Below, in pieces: positions 50,984 to 63,095 of a stretch of DNA of 64,000 nucleotides; positions within the stretch are counted from its first letter, which is position 1; each line of letters starts with the position of its first letter. Made by a program: the position numbers and the translations under genes. Under the pieces are notes generated by a model that did not search any database, had not been told where the DNA came from, and saw nothing but the letters and a program-made list of their open reading frames with translations. The stretch comes from Vanrija pseudolonga (lineage: Eukaryota; Basidiomycota; Tremellomycetes; Trichosporonales; Trichosporonaceae), in NCBI RefSeq assembly GCF_020906515.1, contig NC_085849.1:2790001-2854000 (forward strand), read 5' to 3'.

Positions 50984-53121
50984 TTATCGGCGCTGAGTCT
51001 TACCCGCCTTACGCTTACCCGCCAACATCCACTTCGGCCGGGTGATGGGAACGTGACGGTCAGACTCGGACGCCTTGGCGAGACGAGCAGGTTCACGCTG
51101 GGCAAAGAAGCGTAGCCTGTGGGCCTTGTCGAGCTGCTCCTTGCTCGTGATACCAGGAGGAAGGGCATTCCTGGTCTTGGCAGCGGCGCGGCCACCACGC
51201 TTGGGCGCCTCGTCCATGTCCACGTCGTCGTCGCCGCCCATCGACACATCGTCGCCGTCGCCGCCAGCCGCCTCGCGCTCGGCCTCGGCAGCCTCCCAGG
51301 CAGCCTTCTTGGCCTCGACGAGACGGGCAGCACGCTTCTCGAGCACGATCGGGTCGTGTCCGACCTTGCGCATGCCGTTGGTGAACTCGGTCAATGTGAC
51401 GTGCTTCTTCTTGCGGGGGATGACGGGCTTGTTCTGCAGCTTGTTCTTGGCCTGGCTGGCGAGCTTGATCTCGGCCTTGCGCTTCTTGATCTGAGCGGCG
51501 GCGTCCAGGAACTCCTCCTCCTCCGAGTCGAGAATCTCCTCGTCGTCCGAAGCGTAGAAGCCCTCGGCCTCGAGCCTCTCCTCCTCGCGCTCCAGAGCCT
51601 CGAGCTTCTCGGCGATATCGGGGTCGATAAAGTCGGCGACGTTCTTGCCGTTGAGGAACTCGGGCATGATGTCGTACTTCCACGAGTCGTCGGCGAGCTG
51701 GTAGTCGCGCTTGAGGTCCTGGGTGTAGATGCCCATCCAGGGGTTGCTCGACATCTCCTGCTCCACCTCCTTCTCGAGCTTGCGGCGCTCGGGGTCCTCG
51801 GGGTCGTACTTGACGCGGGTCTTGACAGCGTCGGGGATGAAGGGGGCACGCTCAACGTCGTCACGCTTCTGGGGAACGGCAACGTGGATCTTGTTGGCAA
51901 CGGCCTCGATGCGGTTGCCACGGAGCTTCTGCTCGACACGGTGAGCAAGCAGCAGCTCGCACGACTTGTTGCGGACGTCCATGACACCCTCCTCGGTGTA
52001 GGTCGACGACTCGACAACGGTGACCGTCTTGTCGGCGAGGATAGTGTCGACAAAGGCACGGTTCGCGGGCGTCAGGTCGGAAAGACGGACAATGTCAATC
52101 TTGTTGATGACGAGGACAACGGGCTTGTTGGCGAACAGGGGCTTGATCGAGTGGAAGAGCTTGCACTGAGCCTCAATAGTGTAGCCACACTGCTCCGAGA
52201 GGTCCATGAAGTAGAGGACGGCAGAGCGCAGGTGGGCGAGGGCAGTGATCGACTGCATCTCGATGGTGTTCATCTCCTCGAGAGGGTGGTCGAGGACACC
52301 AGGGGTGTCGATAACCTGCCACCTGAGGTACTTGTAGTCCATGTGACCGACGAAGAGCGACTTGGTGGTGAAGGCGTAGGGCTGAACGTCGACATCGGCA
52401 CGGGTGACCTTGTTGACAAACGACGACTTGCCGACGTTGGGGTAACCACAGATGAGGAGGGTACGGGTGTTGGGGTCAATAGCGGGGAGACGGCCAATGT
52501 GCTGGCGGACCTGCTCGAGGTAGGCAAGAGGGTCCTTCTGGCGGCGCATGATGGTAGCCATACGACCGAGAGCAGCCTTCTTGAGCTGCTTGCAGCGGTA
52601 GAGCGAGTCACCAAACTTGAGGAGACGAACATAGTCCTTGGCGACCTGGGAGATGAGGTGACGGGCAGTCGCGATCTGGCCCAAAGCGAGCTTGTAGTGG
52701 TTCTTGTCGTACAGAACGTTGAGCAAGCTCGACAGGAAGGGGTGGAGGTTGTCGAGGATGGGGAACTCGGACAGGATACGGCCGAGCTTCTCGTCAAAGG
52801 TGTCCTGGGTGAACTTGACCTTGCGCATGTAGAAGTTGCGGATACGCGAGATCTTGAAGTTCTGGGACGTGTGAGTGGTGCCCAGCGGCGGCGAGCAGCG
52901 AGGGGGCGCTGATGGGGGAGCTCGTGCCGGAGCTTCAAGAGGTCGCGCCAATGAAGCAGCACCCTCTCCCCTAGCGGCAGCAGCACCTCGTCCACCACAC
53001 CCAAACCTACCTTGTGAATGACGGTCGGCGTCTTCCTCATGGTCGCGTTGAGGACGACATCGATGAAGTCCGACGACGTCGGCACGGGCGCGATGCGCTG
53101 GAGTCCAGCCACGGTCGTCAT
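50984..53121 (-). CDS. NOG1: Nucleolar GTPase Nog1, 662 aa
   Basis: Exons 53011-53121 and 50984-52861 with a 149-nt phase-0 intron. The N-terminus has the NOG1 helical domain (ISRIRNFYMRKVKFTQDTFD and onward). The Obg-like GTPase domain carries GYPNVGKSSFVNK (G1, about residue 174), DTPGVLDH (G3, about 221) and NKIDIV (G4, about 289). The tail includes the conserved NPWMGIYTQDLKRDYQLADD block and Lys-rich nuclear or nucleolar signals, ending KRKAGKTQRR. Length is near that of yeast Nog1 (647 aa). Nog1 assembles on pre-60S particles in the nucleolus and holds the peptide exit tunnel until late cytoplasmic steps. Confidence 0.97.
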
Positions 53122-54133
53122 CTTGGCTGATCCTTTTGGGGGGTTGTGTTGAAGAGGAGGGGGTGTACGGTATCAAGAACCAGTACGTCTAAGGAGGAGG
53201 AGTAGCACCAGCAAAGGTGGTCAATGTTGCGCCTGCACCCCTACACCCTCTCTGGCAGTCGGTGGTCGTCTCAACTTTCAAAATCTCTCGCGCGGGGAAG
53301 GTTTGCCACTTTCTCATTATTTTGCCCTCCTGTTTTATTACCACGTGTGCCCCACGAGGGATGGCCAAACCCTTGCAACATTGAATCGCCACATTTGTGG
53401 TCCGCGGAGTTTTTGAGCACGCGTCCGGAGGATTAGCGGAGTCAGATTGAGGGGTTAATTGATCGGCTGGTGTAATATAAATCTGTTGTATTGAAATGTA
53501 TTGTGTGACGCGCGCAGCCTGGCGTCTTCTGTATGCGTCTGTCTGTGTTCGAGTCCCCATGTCAGGGTGTCGTCGGTTGCAAAGGGCAAGTAGTGGCTGC
53601 AAACGGGATATGCTGGGAAGCCGTGAATGCAAGAGGAGCCAGCCAGGGGGCAGCACAGGAGAGGGAGAGAGAGAGCAAGGAGCGAGAATCCAGGAGCGGA
53701 GCGAGCAAGTAGCAGGACAATGAGAGTGGGCGCCACACTGCCATTGTAGCCAGCCAGCCAGCGGCCAGGCCACACTGTGTCCCACTGTACCGGTTCCACT
53801 GTCCGTTGTTCGCGCGATCACGCAGCCAGCCAGCCAGCCTGCCTGCCCAGCCCGTCGTCTTCCTCGTCCTTCTCTCCACTCGTCGTCTCTCCATCATCAG
53901 TTTCAATCATCACTTTGTTCTCTCTACACCATCAAGTGCATCTTGACCCCCCTCAATCCTTTCAACACGTCGACGTAACCGTCTGACTTTCTCCTCCTCT
54001 GGCCAGCCAAGTCATCTTTGGTGGAAGGCTCCATCCAACACCCCCCGGCTTCCCTTGGGCTTCGACCACACACACATCACTCGTCTCTCTCTCCCCCATA
54101 CCCCCCCACCCCCACCCAACAACAACAGCCGCA
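53122..54133. other. Divergent promoter region of NOG1 and DEF1
   Basis: 1.0 kb between two divergent starts. Simple repeats include GCCAGCCAGCCAGC near 53750-53762 and 53824-53840 and a GAGAGAGAGAG run near 53660-53673. The last 120 bases before DEF1 are C/A/T-rich leader. No gene is supported. Confidence 0.5.
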
Positions 54134-57100
54134 ATGGCAACAGTCTCAGAGCTGTCCAAGAAGTACTCGTCCCAGCTCTCGCAGCTGCAGGCAATCTTCC
54201 CCGAGTGGGACGAAGGCGACCTCGTCTTTGCGCTCCAAGACTCAAAGGGCAATGTTGAGGAGACTGTCCTCGCCATCTCCGAGGGTAAGTCACCACCATG
54301 GATGTTGACATGTCTCGGCATGAGCGCACGGGGTCGCAGTGTACTGACGCTTGTTTCCTCGACTGCACACAACTCGCACCCCAAACAATAAACTCGGCAC
54401 TCCAAACCGATCCCGACTTTGCTCACCTTTAGGCCGCGCGTCCCAGTTCACCCAAGCTACCAAGAAGAAGGCACCCAAGACCACATCGACCAAGGCACAC
54501 GGTGGCCGGAATGACGCGGGATGGGACAATGTCGACAACTTTTCCGGTGGTCGCGGTGGCCGCAGCGGCGGACGCGGTGGGCGTGGTGGAGCGGTTGCTG
54601 GCAGAGGTGGTCGTGAGTGCCACCACCGAGACCGGCGCGAGGAAGGATGTGCTCACACAACTACAGAGGCAATCCGCGGTGCCCGTGTCGGCCGCGCTGG
54701 CGCCCGTGGTGGCCGTGGTGGCTACGGCAATGTGAACGGTGGTGGATCGACCAAGGTTCCCGCCGAAGGCTCTGGTCCCGAATGGCCTACGACAACCGCT
54801 ACCTCTGCCGACGGCTGGAGCAGCCAGGTTGAGCAGGCCGAGGCCGCTTCTGCTCACGAGGACGACGACGGAGGTTGGGGAGAGCCTGCGAAGCCCGAGG
54901 CACCCTCCAAGCCCACCTGGGCCGACCTCGCCAAGGGAGAAGACAAGTCAAAGGCTGCCGGTGGCGCTTGGGGTTCCAAGCCAAAGAAGGCCGCTCCTGC
55001 TCCTTCTGAGAAGCCTGCTGCACCTGCTCCCGCTCCTCCTGCGGCTCCTGTCGCCGCCCCCGTCGAGAAGCCCGCCGAGCCTGTCGCCCCTGCTGCCCCC
55101 GCCGCGCCTCCCGCTCCAGCGAAGAAGACTTGGGCCCAAATCGCCAAGTGAGTGTGTTCCACAAGAGCTGATGCTGACACCCAAAGGCCTGTCGAGAAGC
55201 CCAAGCCTGTTCCCCCACCTGCACCCAAGGCTCCCGAGCCCCAGCCCGAGCCCGAGGCTGCTGAGGAGCAAGCCGTCGAGCCCGAGGCTGAGGCTGCCCC
55301 CGCGGCCGTCGAGGAGGAGTCTGCGGCCGTCGAGGAGGCCGAGCCCGAGTCGGAGGTTGTTGTCGAGGAGGAGGTCGTTGAGGAGGAAGTCGTTGTCGCC
55401 GAGCCAGAGGTCGCTGCTCCTGCCGAGCCGGAGTCTGCTGCCGCTGAGGAGTGGGTTGACCCTGCCATCGCTTCGGCCACTGCCACCGCCCCCGTCCCGG
55501 CTGCCGCCCCCGAGCCCGTGACCACCTACACTGGTCCTCCCGGATTCAACACTGCCGCTGCTAAGGCTGTTCCTCAGCAGTCCAACTCGCGCACCAACTC
55601 GCGTGCCGCCCAGAGGTATAAGAACGCCGACGGCCAGGCCGTTGTCCTGCCCGCTTCGGCTGGCTCGTGGGGTGCTACTGGTGTCGAGATGCAGTTCGGC
55701 AGCTTGAGCTTTGGCGGCCGTGATGGTGACGGTGTCGAGGCTCCTGTCCCTGCCGAGCCCGTTGCTGCGCCCGAGGCTGCCCCCGCCGCGTCGCCCGTCC
55801 GCACCACCCAGCAGACCATCCCCGCCGTCGCTCAGCCCCCGGCCCCAGCTCAGGCTGCCGCTCCCCAGGCTGCTGCCCCGTCATCCTACTACGGACAGCA
55901 GCAGGCTCCTCAGCAGCCTGCTGGCTTCCCTCCTTCGCAGACCCTCCAGCAGCAGTACCAGGCCTACCAGTCGTACGGCCAGCAGCAGCAGCAGCCTGCC
56001 CAGGCTCAGGCCGCTCAGGAGCACGCTCCTCAGCAGCAGCACCAGCAGCAGCAGCAGTCTCAGTACGGTGCCTACCGCCAGCAGGACTACTACGGCTCGC
56101 AGCAGCAGCCGCAGCCCCAGCAGACCGAGTCGCAGGCCCCTCAGCAGCAGCAGCAGCCTCAGCAGCCCCAGCAGCCCCAGCAGCACTCGTACGACTCTGC
56201 TCCCTTCGGCGGCTTCGGTGGCCAGGGCCAGCTCTTTGGCCAGCCCGCCGCTCAGCACAACGAGTACGGACAGAACCGCAACTTTGACTCGTACTCGTCT
56301 GGCTACCCCCGCCCCCCTGCCGAGGAGCCCAAGCAGGCCGCTCCTGCTCCTTCGCACACCCCCTCGGCTCCTGCTCAGCCCCAGCAGAACCTCCCCCACC
56401 AGCAGCACCAGCAGTACTACTCTACGCTCGGCAACATGGGCTACTACCAGTCCGGTCCTTACAACCCGTACTACCAGTGTAAGTTACAGACTCTGCCACT
56501 CCCTGCAGCCACTAACCCTCACAGACGGCCAGGCGCCCAACCCCGGCTTCCAGCAGTACTACCCTATGGCCAGCCGCAACCTTTACGGCCAGCCCGCCCC
56601 CCAGGTTCCTCCTGCCCCCATCCCGGCCAGCAAGCCCACGCCTCCCGCTCACCACTCGCCCTACGGAGCTCCTCCCAGCTCGTACCCCTCGTCGGGCTTT
56701 GACGACCAGTCGTTCGGTCTTGGCGGACGTTACGGCGACGCCAACAAGGCCGGCACCCCCCAGTCGGGTGCCGCCCAGGGCCAGCAGAACCCCCAGCCCA
56801 TCGGTGGCTCCATCCCCCAGTCCTACCCCTCGCAGCAGCAGGGTATCCACAGCTTCCTTGGCGGTAACAGCACTCCGTCGAGCTCGCTCGGTTCGGGCCA
56901 GCCTGCCCGCCAGGCCGGCACCCCCGACGACAACTTCAAGGCTCAGCCTGGCGCTGCCGCGTCGGGCGCCACCGCGGCCGCCGGCCGAACCCAGCCCCAG
57001 CAGCCCCAGGCCGCGCAGCAGGGCTTCAACTCGTACCCGTACGGCGGGTACCAGAACCACGACTGGTCTCCCTACGGCCAGCAGCAGCAGCACTACAGTG

Positions 57101-57138
57101 GCTCGCGGAACGGCGGCTACACTGGTTGGCAGCAGTGA
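54134..57138 (+). CDS. DEF1: CUE-domain, Gln-rich protein, Def1-like, 905 aa
   Basis: Exons 54134-54284, 54433-54612, 54667-55147, 55187-56478 and 56525-57138; introns are 148, 54, 39 and 46 nt. The N-terminus is a CUE domain (SSQLSQLQAIFPEWDEGDLV through ETVLAISEG, about residues 10-51), which binds ubiquitin. An RGG stretch (GGRGGRSGGRGGRGG) follows, then Ala/Pro/Glu-rich sequence and, from about residue 500, a very Gln-rich region with SYGQQQQ and PQQPQQ strings. This order is that of Def1, which recruits Elongin-Cul3 to stalled RNA polymerase II and to Pol delta, and is processed by the proteasome. Intron 2 is a multiple of three without a stop, so an RGG-region isoform may exist. Low-complexity composition makes exact homology weak outside the CUE domain. 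Confidence 0.85.
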
Positions 57139-57641
57139 ACAGGCACAGATGATCTGGAGCACATGAACGCGCGCGAGCCGGAGCACGAGTAGCACGAGTC
57201 GACGTAGAGAAGTGTCTCGTCGCGCTCATGCACCTTGTTGTTGTCACGTCGCGCCCCTTGCTCCTGATGATGCCCCCTGCCTGTCTTTCCACCTACCAAC
57301 AAACCAACAAACCAAACCAAACCTCTCCAGTAACAAAAAAATCTCCCCTCCTGTTTTTCTGTGCACTCAAAGAAACGTCGTGACCACGCCGACTCTGTCA
57401 TTGCATTCATCAATCCATCTCCCCCGCCCCCAGAACCGTCTCCGTCGAGAGGACAGTAGAGACTCCCTCGCCACTTTCCCCTCCATCTCTCGATTTTGCA
57501 AAATCAATCAGCACCTGTCATGTGTAGCCCTTGAGTGCACCCGAGGAAGAAGAGTTGATGCATCGTCAATGTTGGGTAGATGATGGTGTTGCGCTGCACG
57601 TGAGAAGCTGACCGACAAACAATGCATGGTGAGCCAGCCGC
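57139..57641. other. Intergenic between convergent genes
   Basis: 503 bases with the 3' regions of DEF1 and the CUE3-like gene. An ACCAACAAACCAACAAACC direct repeat lies at about 57294-57312. No gene. Confidence 0.5.
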
Positions 57642-59452
57642 CTACAGCCCCGCGCCCATGCGCGTCATCTTCTTGTCGTGTCCACGGGTACGCGCGGCGT
57701 TCGAGTGGCCCCGACTGCCCTTGTTCCCTCCTCGTCCACCGCGTCCACCACGCCCTCCTCCGCGCGTGCTGCCCGACGCATTGGACCCCGAGTCATTCGG
57801 CCCACTACCGCCGCCGCCAGCCTTGTCCTTCTTGGGCTTTGGCTTGTCCTTTGCCGGCTCGCGCGAGAACTGGTGCCGCTCGAGAATGGCCTCCTTATGC
57901 GGATTCCGGTCGAGCATAATCTTCCAGCCCTCGAGCTGGCCGTCGTCGTACCCCGTTGCGTCGCGCAGCTCTTTGCGCGCGGCCGACCTGCGGGTCGCTG
58001 CGTCGCGCCCAAAGACGGCCGGGTTGCGAATGTACGCGAGCTCGAGGTGGAGCTGGACGTCGTTGCCTGCCGGCCGTCCGTCGAGCGCCCCGTCCAAGTG
58101 CTCGCCGTCATCGCTCTCGTCCCCGCTCTCTTCTCCGTCTGCAGCCAGGCGCACGGTCGGACCAACATCGCTGTCGATATCGTCCTCGTCGTCGCCGAGG
58201 TACAGCCGCCGCGGCTTGGGTGCCAGACCCAGTCCCCGCGCCTCGGCGACAGCGCGCGCGGCCTCCTCGGCCTCCTCGGCCTGCTGGTCGACAAGGCGGA
58301 GGATCGACGCGCGGAGGTTGTCGGGGATCTCCTTCCCAACAACGGGATCCGTCTGCCCCTTGAGGCGCATGCGCGAGAGATCGAGCTCCTCGTTCCAGAT
58401 GTTCCGGCGCTCGACCTTCTCCCGCGCATCCGCTGCTCTTCCCGCACCCGCCGCACGCACGGCAGCCGCCAGCTCGCCCAGCTCGGGCGGCAGCGCGGAC
58501 CCGAGGATCGCGTCGATGAGGGGCGCAGCCTGCTCCTTTGGCGTGCGGGCGCTGCTGCCTGACGCCGCGAACGCGGGGTGGTGGAGCGCGTCGACGAGCA
58601 GGTGCGCCGGCAGCGTGGGGAACACGTCCTGGAGGGGCGCGATGCGCTGTTCGTCGTCAGCTCGATCCCTGCCAGCCAACTTACGGGATCGTCGGCACGC
58701 TCGTCGTCCTGGAGCGCCTTGAGTACGGCGCGCACATCCGCGTCCACGTCGCCAGTGGTGAAGAGCGCATAGTCGTCCCTCAGGCTCTGGTTGACCAGCG
58801 CCGTGCCCTTAACTCCAGCGTCGCCCATGAGCCGGACGAGCGCGGCAGACGCAGCCCCGCGGCCCATGAGGCCTGCAATCGCACGGACAAGGAGCAGTGC
58901 CTCCGACTTGGCGCGCACGTCGTCCCTTCCCCCGCCGAGGCGGGCGTACGCCGCGCTGATGGCGGGCACGAGGTCGTCGGCGTGCTCGAGCAGCAGGGCG
59001 GCCAGGGCGTCGCTGGCGCGGAGGAGCGCGTGGGCGAGGCGCGCAGGCGCCAGGAGCTCGAGCGGCTTGCTGGCGGACGACAGGCGCCGAGTGAGCGCGG
59101 GCACGAGGGTGGCCGTCTCGTCCAAGTGGGCGGAGAGGACGGCGTCGAGGGCCGGGGAGAGCGCCGCGCTGTCAGCGGGGTAGGCGAGCAGCGCGTCGTA
59201 CGCGAGTGAGAGGGGGACCGCGGCGGGGTCCTCGGTCGCGAGGGACACGAAGGCGTGTAGCGGCGCCAGGGGGGACGAGAGGCGCTGGCCCGCCAGCCGG
59301 GCGCGCGCGAGCGTCGACAAGGCGAGCGAGAGGGGCGGGAGGAGCGCCGACGGTCCGTTTGGCGCCGCGCGCGATACGGCCGATACGAGGTACGGCAGCG
59401 CGCGCTCCGCCAGCTCATGGGGTGGTGGCTCGGTTGGGAGGGCCGCTGTCAT
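57642..59452 (-). CDS. CUE3: CUE3/ASCC2-like protein of the RQT ribosome-splitting complex, 590 aa
   Basis: Exons 58685-59452 and 57642-58646, with a 38-nt phase-0 intron (GTAAGT...CTGAC...AACAG). The first 256 residues are Ala/Leu-rich helices, as in the N-terminal ASCC2 domain that docks on the helicase. A CUE-like segment follows: DVFPTLPAHLLVDALHHPAF with LIDAILGSALPPEL (about residues 262-315), the ubiquitin-binding part. The C-terminus has the features I associate with the family: LAYIRNPAVFGRDAATRR, TGYDDGQLEGWKIMLDRNP, an RGG stretch and the ending HSNAARTRGHDKKMTRMG. Cue3 (ASCC2) works with Slh1 (ASCC3) to dismantle collided ribosomes marked by ubiquitin. The assignment is by motif order from memory and should be treated as probable. 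Confidence 0.75.
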
Positions 59453-59912
59453 TGTTGTTGTGTGGTGGAATGAATGTGGAAGAGAGAGAGACAGACAAGG
59501 ATCGGTGTTCAAGCTGCGTTTTGAGGCAGTGACGAAAGAGTGGCAGCTTCGGATCCGAACCGGCAAGTGTGGAGTCTTTTGTGGCTCCCAACTCCATCAC
59601 CTTTGAGCGACTCGTCTCTTGTCCTGGCCCAACTCTGCTCCGTGTCTTTTGAATTACGAGCTGATGCATAGGCTACAATAAATAGCTGAACAGGTCCTAC
59701 AACACAGCTCAATGTCAGCCGGTATGGCGCAATGTGTCGTGTGGTGGGATATCAAGATGCCGTGTGGCTCGGACCCATGTGTGTATATTGTATTCCGTGC
59801 CGCCGTGAGGGAGAGATATTAATACTATGACAGTAATGAGAGAGAGAGAGCGTGTAGATGATAGGAGAGAGGAAAAGGCGCGCGGCTCTACGGGTTGCCG
59901 GTAGCTGCCTTC
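59453..59912. other. Intergenic
   Basis: Promoter of the CUE3-like gene and 3' region of the next minus-strand gene. A GAGAGAGAGAGAG run lies near 59838-59850. No gene. Confidence 0.5.
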
Positions 59913-62900
59913 TTAGATCTGAGAAAGCTCAGGAAGCGGGAGCACGTCGCCGCTTCCAATGAGCATGCCCTGCCTGCCGTACAGGTTGGCAAAGACACAG
60001 AGGTTGAAGTCGGCCGTCTTGACCATGCGGGCCACAACGGCACGGATTTCATGCACGAGGGGGTCGAAACCGAGGCGGGTCGCCATCTCGCTTTCAGACG
60101 AAGTCGACTGGGCAACGGTCGACTTGAAGCGCTCCCGCGCAGCCTTGACGTTGGGCGAGTCGGCGGGGCGGTGGTAGTGCTCACGTTCGTCCGAAGTCGA
60201 GGGGCCCTGACCAGTAAGAGGCTCGGTGAGGGTCACGAAGCGACGAGCGGGGACACGGAGGCGAGGCACGGCGATGGTCTCGCCTTGCTCGGCTGGGACG
60301 CATGGACGGGTATCGACGCCACGCATGTCGTACAGGAAGGACTCGGGCTGCACGCGGTGAACAAGGAGCGAGTTGGTGAGCATGACCGAGACGAGCTGGC
60401 GGAGGTCCTTGAGTGCGACAAGGTAGGTCTCGGAATCCCGACGCGCGAACTTGTCTGCAATGAGGCGGTCAAAGTCCTGCGCAAGGCGGTTGACGACCTC
60501 AACATGGGCTTGGCTCCGAGGCCCTGTCGCGTAGACTTCGCGAGCAAAGACGATGCGGTGCGCCATGTGCAGGCTGAGGTCTGAGGGGCAGTCGGACGCG
60601 GTGCGGGCGAGACCGTTGCCCAAAGTCATGACGTGCTTGTAGCTCTCGCGAACTTGGGCCACCTGCGCCTCGATCTCCTCGGCAGATGCCGACGGGTTTT
60701 GCCGCAGGTAGTGCTCCTTGAAAGCGCTCAAGATGCTCTTGGCGATGGCGATGTCGACCATCTCGGCGTGGAAGTTCTTGATCCTGCAAGAGTCCATCTT
60801 GAACAGCTCGGGGACAATGACCTTTGTTGGGAAGACCTGACCGGTGCTGGGACTGCCGGGGCATCGAGAGGGGACGACCGGCGGCCATGCCTCGCTGTCC
60901 TCGACCCAGTCACCAAAGACTAGGTCGATGAAGCCCTCAGTCAGGGAGCGAATGACAAACTCGGTGTTGGAGGAGCACGAGCACTGGCCCATGAGGTGGC
61001 GACGAGCGCGCGGAGCAGTCGTCATGGCGACACGCTTCGAAGCCGCATTGATCCACGCGTACGTCTTGGAGCTCTCAAGCTTGCGACCGGCGGCAACAAG
61101 GTAGTGGATGAAGGTCGTCATCTCGTTCTGCTCGGCCTGCTGCCAGAGCATTCCCTTGAGCGACTGCACTTGGTGGTTGGCAATGTCGAGCTTCATGACT
61201 TCTGCACAGTCGAAGCACTTGCGCAGGGCCGATACGACGTCGGGAACACGCCCATCGCAGCCCGTGGCAGTGGCGACCATGTCGTCGACCATCGAGTCAC
61301 GGACGGGCGCGCAGTGAACCTTCATGGCCTCGCCGATCACACGGAAGATGTCCGTGTCAAAGTTGCCACGGCGAACTTGAATCGTGAGGAACTCGGGGTC
61401 GAGGGCAGCGAACAGAGTAGGGACGAGCGAGTGAGTGACGGTGGGGCAGACACCAGTGTGAACGGCGTTGTTGTCGCGGCTGAGCGAGTGGGCGTAGTGG
61501 TTGACGCAAGGGGTGGTAGAAGCCATGAGGCTCTCGAGGATCTCGCGAAGCGACTGGACGAGCTTGGGAAGACGGCTCGGCCAGGTGGCACGCGACTCCC
61601 TCCACCACTGCTCCTCGCTCAATCCTTCCTTCCAGCGGCCACAGATACACTCCTTGAGACGCGCCGGGGAAGCGTTGTCCCAGCGTGTGCAACGGCAGCC
61701 AATTTCGACCTCGGCCCGAATGCAGTCCCAGTACCTATTGCTGGTTTCGCAGGCAGGCGACGGGTGGACGATCTGCGAGCGCGAGATGGTCGATAGAAGG
61801 CCGTAATTGGTCGTCGAGGTGTAGGCCATGGCATTGTGGATGGGACGGAAGCCAAAGTTGTCAAACAAGAGATCATGGCGCATCTGCGGAAGTCGAAGGA
61901 CCTCGTTGGTGTCGAGGACACGCAGGCTACGCATGTTGACCGGTGGTTCGCGAGCAGCAGCGATGAAGTGGTCTGTTGCCCGACCGCGGATCTGCCGCAT
62001 GATGCGCTCACCCTCTGCGGCCTCGGCGGCATCCTTGGCTGTCCAGACGCGCATCTTCTTTCGGGGAAGGCCCCGAAAGTACTTTGCCGCATTGCGGGCC
62101 GCCTGCACGCTGGTTGGGCGATGGCTCTCGGGAGGGTCAGAGAAGGAGCGAGCCCGCTTCTTCAAGACAATGGGAGGAGCAGGTGGCGCATGGCAGCCGC
62201 CGAGGTGGGAAGCGATTCTCTCCATTCCCTTGCGGGCTTGCGCTCGACGAACCCATTCAGTGTCCTTTCTGCGGCCGTGGTATGGTGGCGAAGGGTGAGA
62301 TGAAGTCCCAGAAGTCGAAGCAACGCGGTCGAGGGGCTTGCAAGTCATGAGACCCGACTGGGGCACCGAAAGCGTCGCCATGGAGGAGGTAGATGGCGCC
62401 TGGTCCATTCCGACGTCCTGTGTCCGTTGTTCGCGATGCTGTTGTTCGGGTGCCGGACTTGGCTCGTAAATGGTGGGGCAGTTGACGCCACCAACGACGA
62501 CAGCGTCGTGCTGGGGGTGCTGCATGGCATGCCGCAGGTGGTCGGCTGATGGCGGTGCAATGGCAGGTGCGCGACTTGCGACCATGGCAGAACCTGCCTG
62601 AGGCGCAGCAGGCGACACAAAGGGAGTGTACATGTCTGCGAGGTGTTCGCACTCCACTTCTGGAGTCTCTGCCGCCGATCGCCGACTCTGGGCCTGGGAT
62701 GACGACTCGGCGTGTTCTGGTGCCTCGTCGCGGGGTGGTGGAGGAAGCGAAGGACTCGGCGCAAGTTTTGGGCTCGGAGGGCGGCCACCTCCGCTCGTCA
62801 GGCCCTCGTTCCAAGGAGCAGTGCTGGAACCAATCTTGGGGCTGGGGTGGGTTGCAGCGCGTGGATCGCGTGGGTTGGGGTCGACACGTTCCAGACGTTC

Positions 62901-63095
62901 GGGGAGAGGGTGGTGACCATGCGAATGAGCATGACCATGGCTGTGCGAGTGCGAGTGCGCGTGAGCATGCGTGCTGTGAGTGTCCTGCGAGCTGCTTGGA
63001 CGGTGGCCAGCCGTTGGTGGTCGCTGGGGGAGGGTTGGTGCTGAAGACGAGGATGAGGCGCCGCGGTCGGCGTACGAGTTTGGATCAGTCTCCAT
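59913..63095 (-). CDS. TCP11-domain protein, Sok1-like, 1060 aa
   Basis: One exon. The first 330 residues are disordered and include a His-rich run (HAHAHSHSHSHGHAHSHGHH, residues 43-62). RGLPRKKMRVWTAKDAAEAA begins the conserved part. The TCP11 (T-complex 11/Sok1) domain is marked by VHCAPVRDSMVDDMVATA and then MKLDIANHQVQSLKGMLWQQ (about residue 650), the best-known block of this family. The remainder is helical and ends RMVKTADFNLCVFANLYGRQ and a short tail. In yeast, Sok1 acts in cAMP/protein kinase A signalling; mammalian TCP11 has a role in sperm. Length is larger than Sok1 (about 900 aa). The many Cys/His pairs at about residues 480-500 (CRCTRWDN, CICGRW) are not a recognised zinc finger but are worth noting. 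Confidence 0.85.
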   Translation of the reverse strand: METDPNSYADRGASSSSSAPTLPQRPPTAGHRPSSSQDTHSTHAHAHSHSHSHGHAHSHGHHPLPERLERVDPNPRDPRAATHPSPKIGSSTAPWNEGLTSGGGRPPSPKLAPSPSLPPPPRDEAPEHAESSSQAQSRRSAAETPEVECEHLADMYTPFVSPAAPQAGSAMVASRAPAIAPPSADHLRHAMQHPQHDAVVVGGVNCPTIYEPSPAPEQQHREQRTQDVGMDQAPSTSSMATLSVPQSGLMTCKPLDRVASTSGTSSHPSPPYHGRRKDTEWVRRAQARKGMERIASHLGGCHAPPAPPIVLKKRARSFSDPPESHRPTSVQAARNAAKYFRGLPRKKMRVWTAKDAAEAAEGERIMRQIRGRATDHFIAAAREPPVNMRSLRVLDTNEVLRLPQMRHDLLFDNFGFRPIHNAMAYTSTTNYGLLSTISRSQIVHPSPACETSNRYWDCIRAEVEIGCRCTRWDNASPARLKECICGRWKEGLSEEQWWRESRATWPSRLPKLVQSLREILESLMASTTPCVNHYAHSLSRDNNAVHTGVCPTVTHSLVPTLFAALDPEFLTIQVRRGNFDTDIFRVIGEAMKVHCAPVRDSMVDDMVATATGCDGRVPDVVSALRKCFDCAEVMKLDIANHQVQSLKGMLWQQAEQNEMTTFIHYLVAAGRKLESSKTYAWINAASKRVAMTTAPRARRHLMGQCSCSSNTEFVIRSLTEGFIDLVFGDWVEDSEAWPPVVPSRCPGSPSTGQVFPTKVIVPELFKMDSCRIKNFHAEMVDIAIAKSILSAFKEHYLRQNPSASAEEIEAQVAQVRESYKHVMTLGNGLARTASDCPSDLSLHMAHRIVFAREVYATGPRSQAHVEVVNRLAQDFDRLIADKFARRDSETYLVALKDLRQLVSVMLTNSLLVHRVQPESFLYDMRGVDTRPCVPAEQGETIAVPRLRVPARRFVTLTEPLTGQGPSTSDEREHYHRPADSPNVKAARERFKSTVAQSTSSESEMATRLGFDPLVHEIRAVVARMVKTADFNLCVFANLYGRQGMLIGSGDVLPLPELSQI

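Noticed and set aside
51119-52912. Plus-strand frame of 597 codons antisense to NOG1
   Set aside because: High-GC third positions of NOG1 leave the opposite strand free of stops; it has no own start context or family similarity.
59551-59561. tRNA-like B box on the minus strand (GGTTCGGATCC)
   Set aside because: No A box at the right distance, no cloverleaf and no acceptor-stem pairing could be formed around it.
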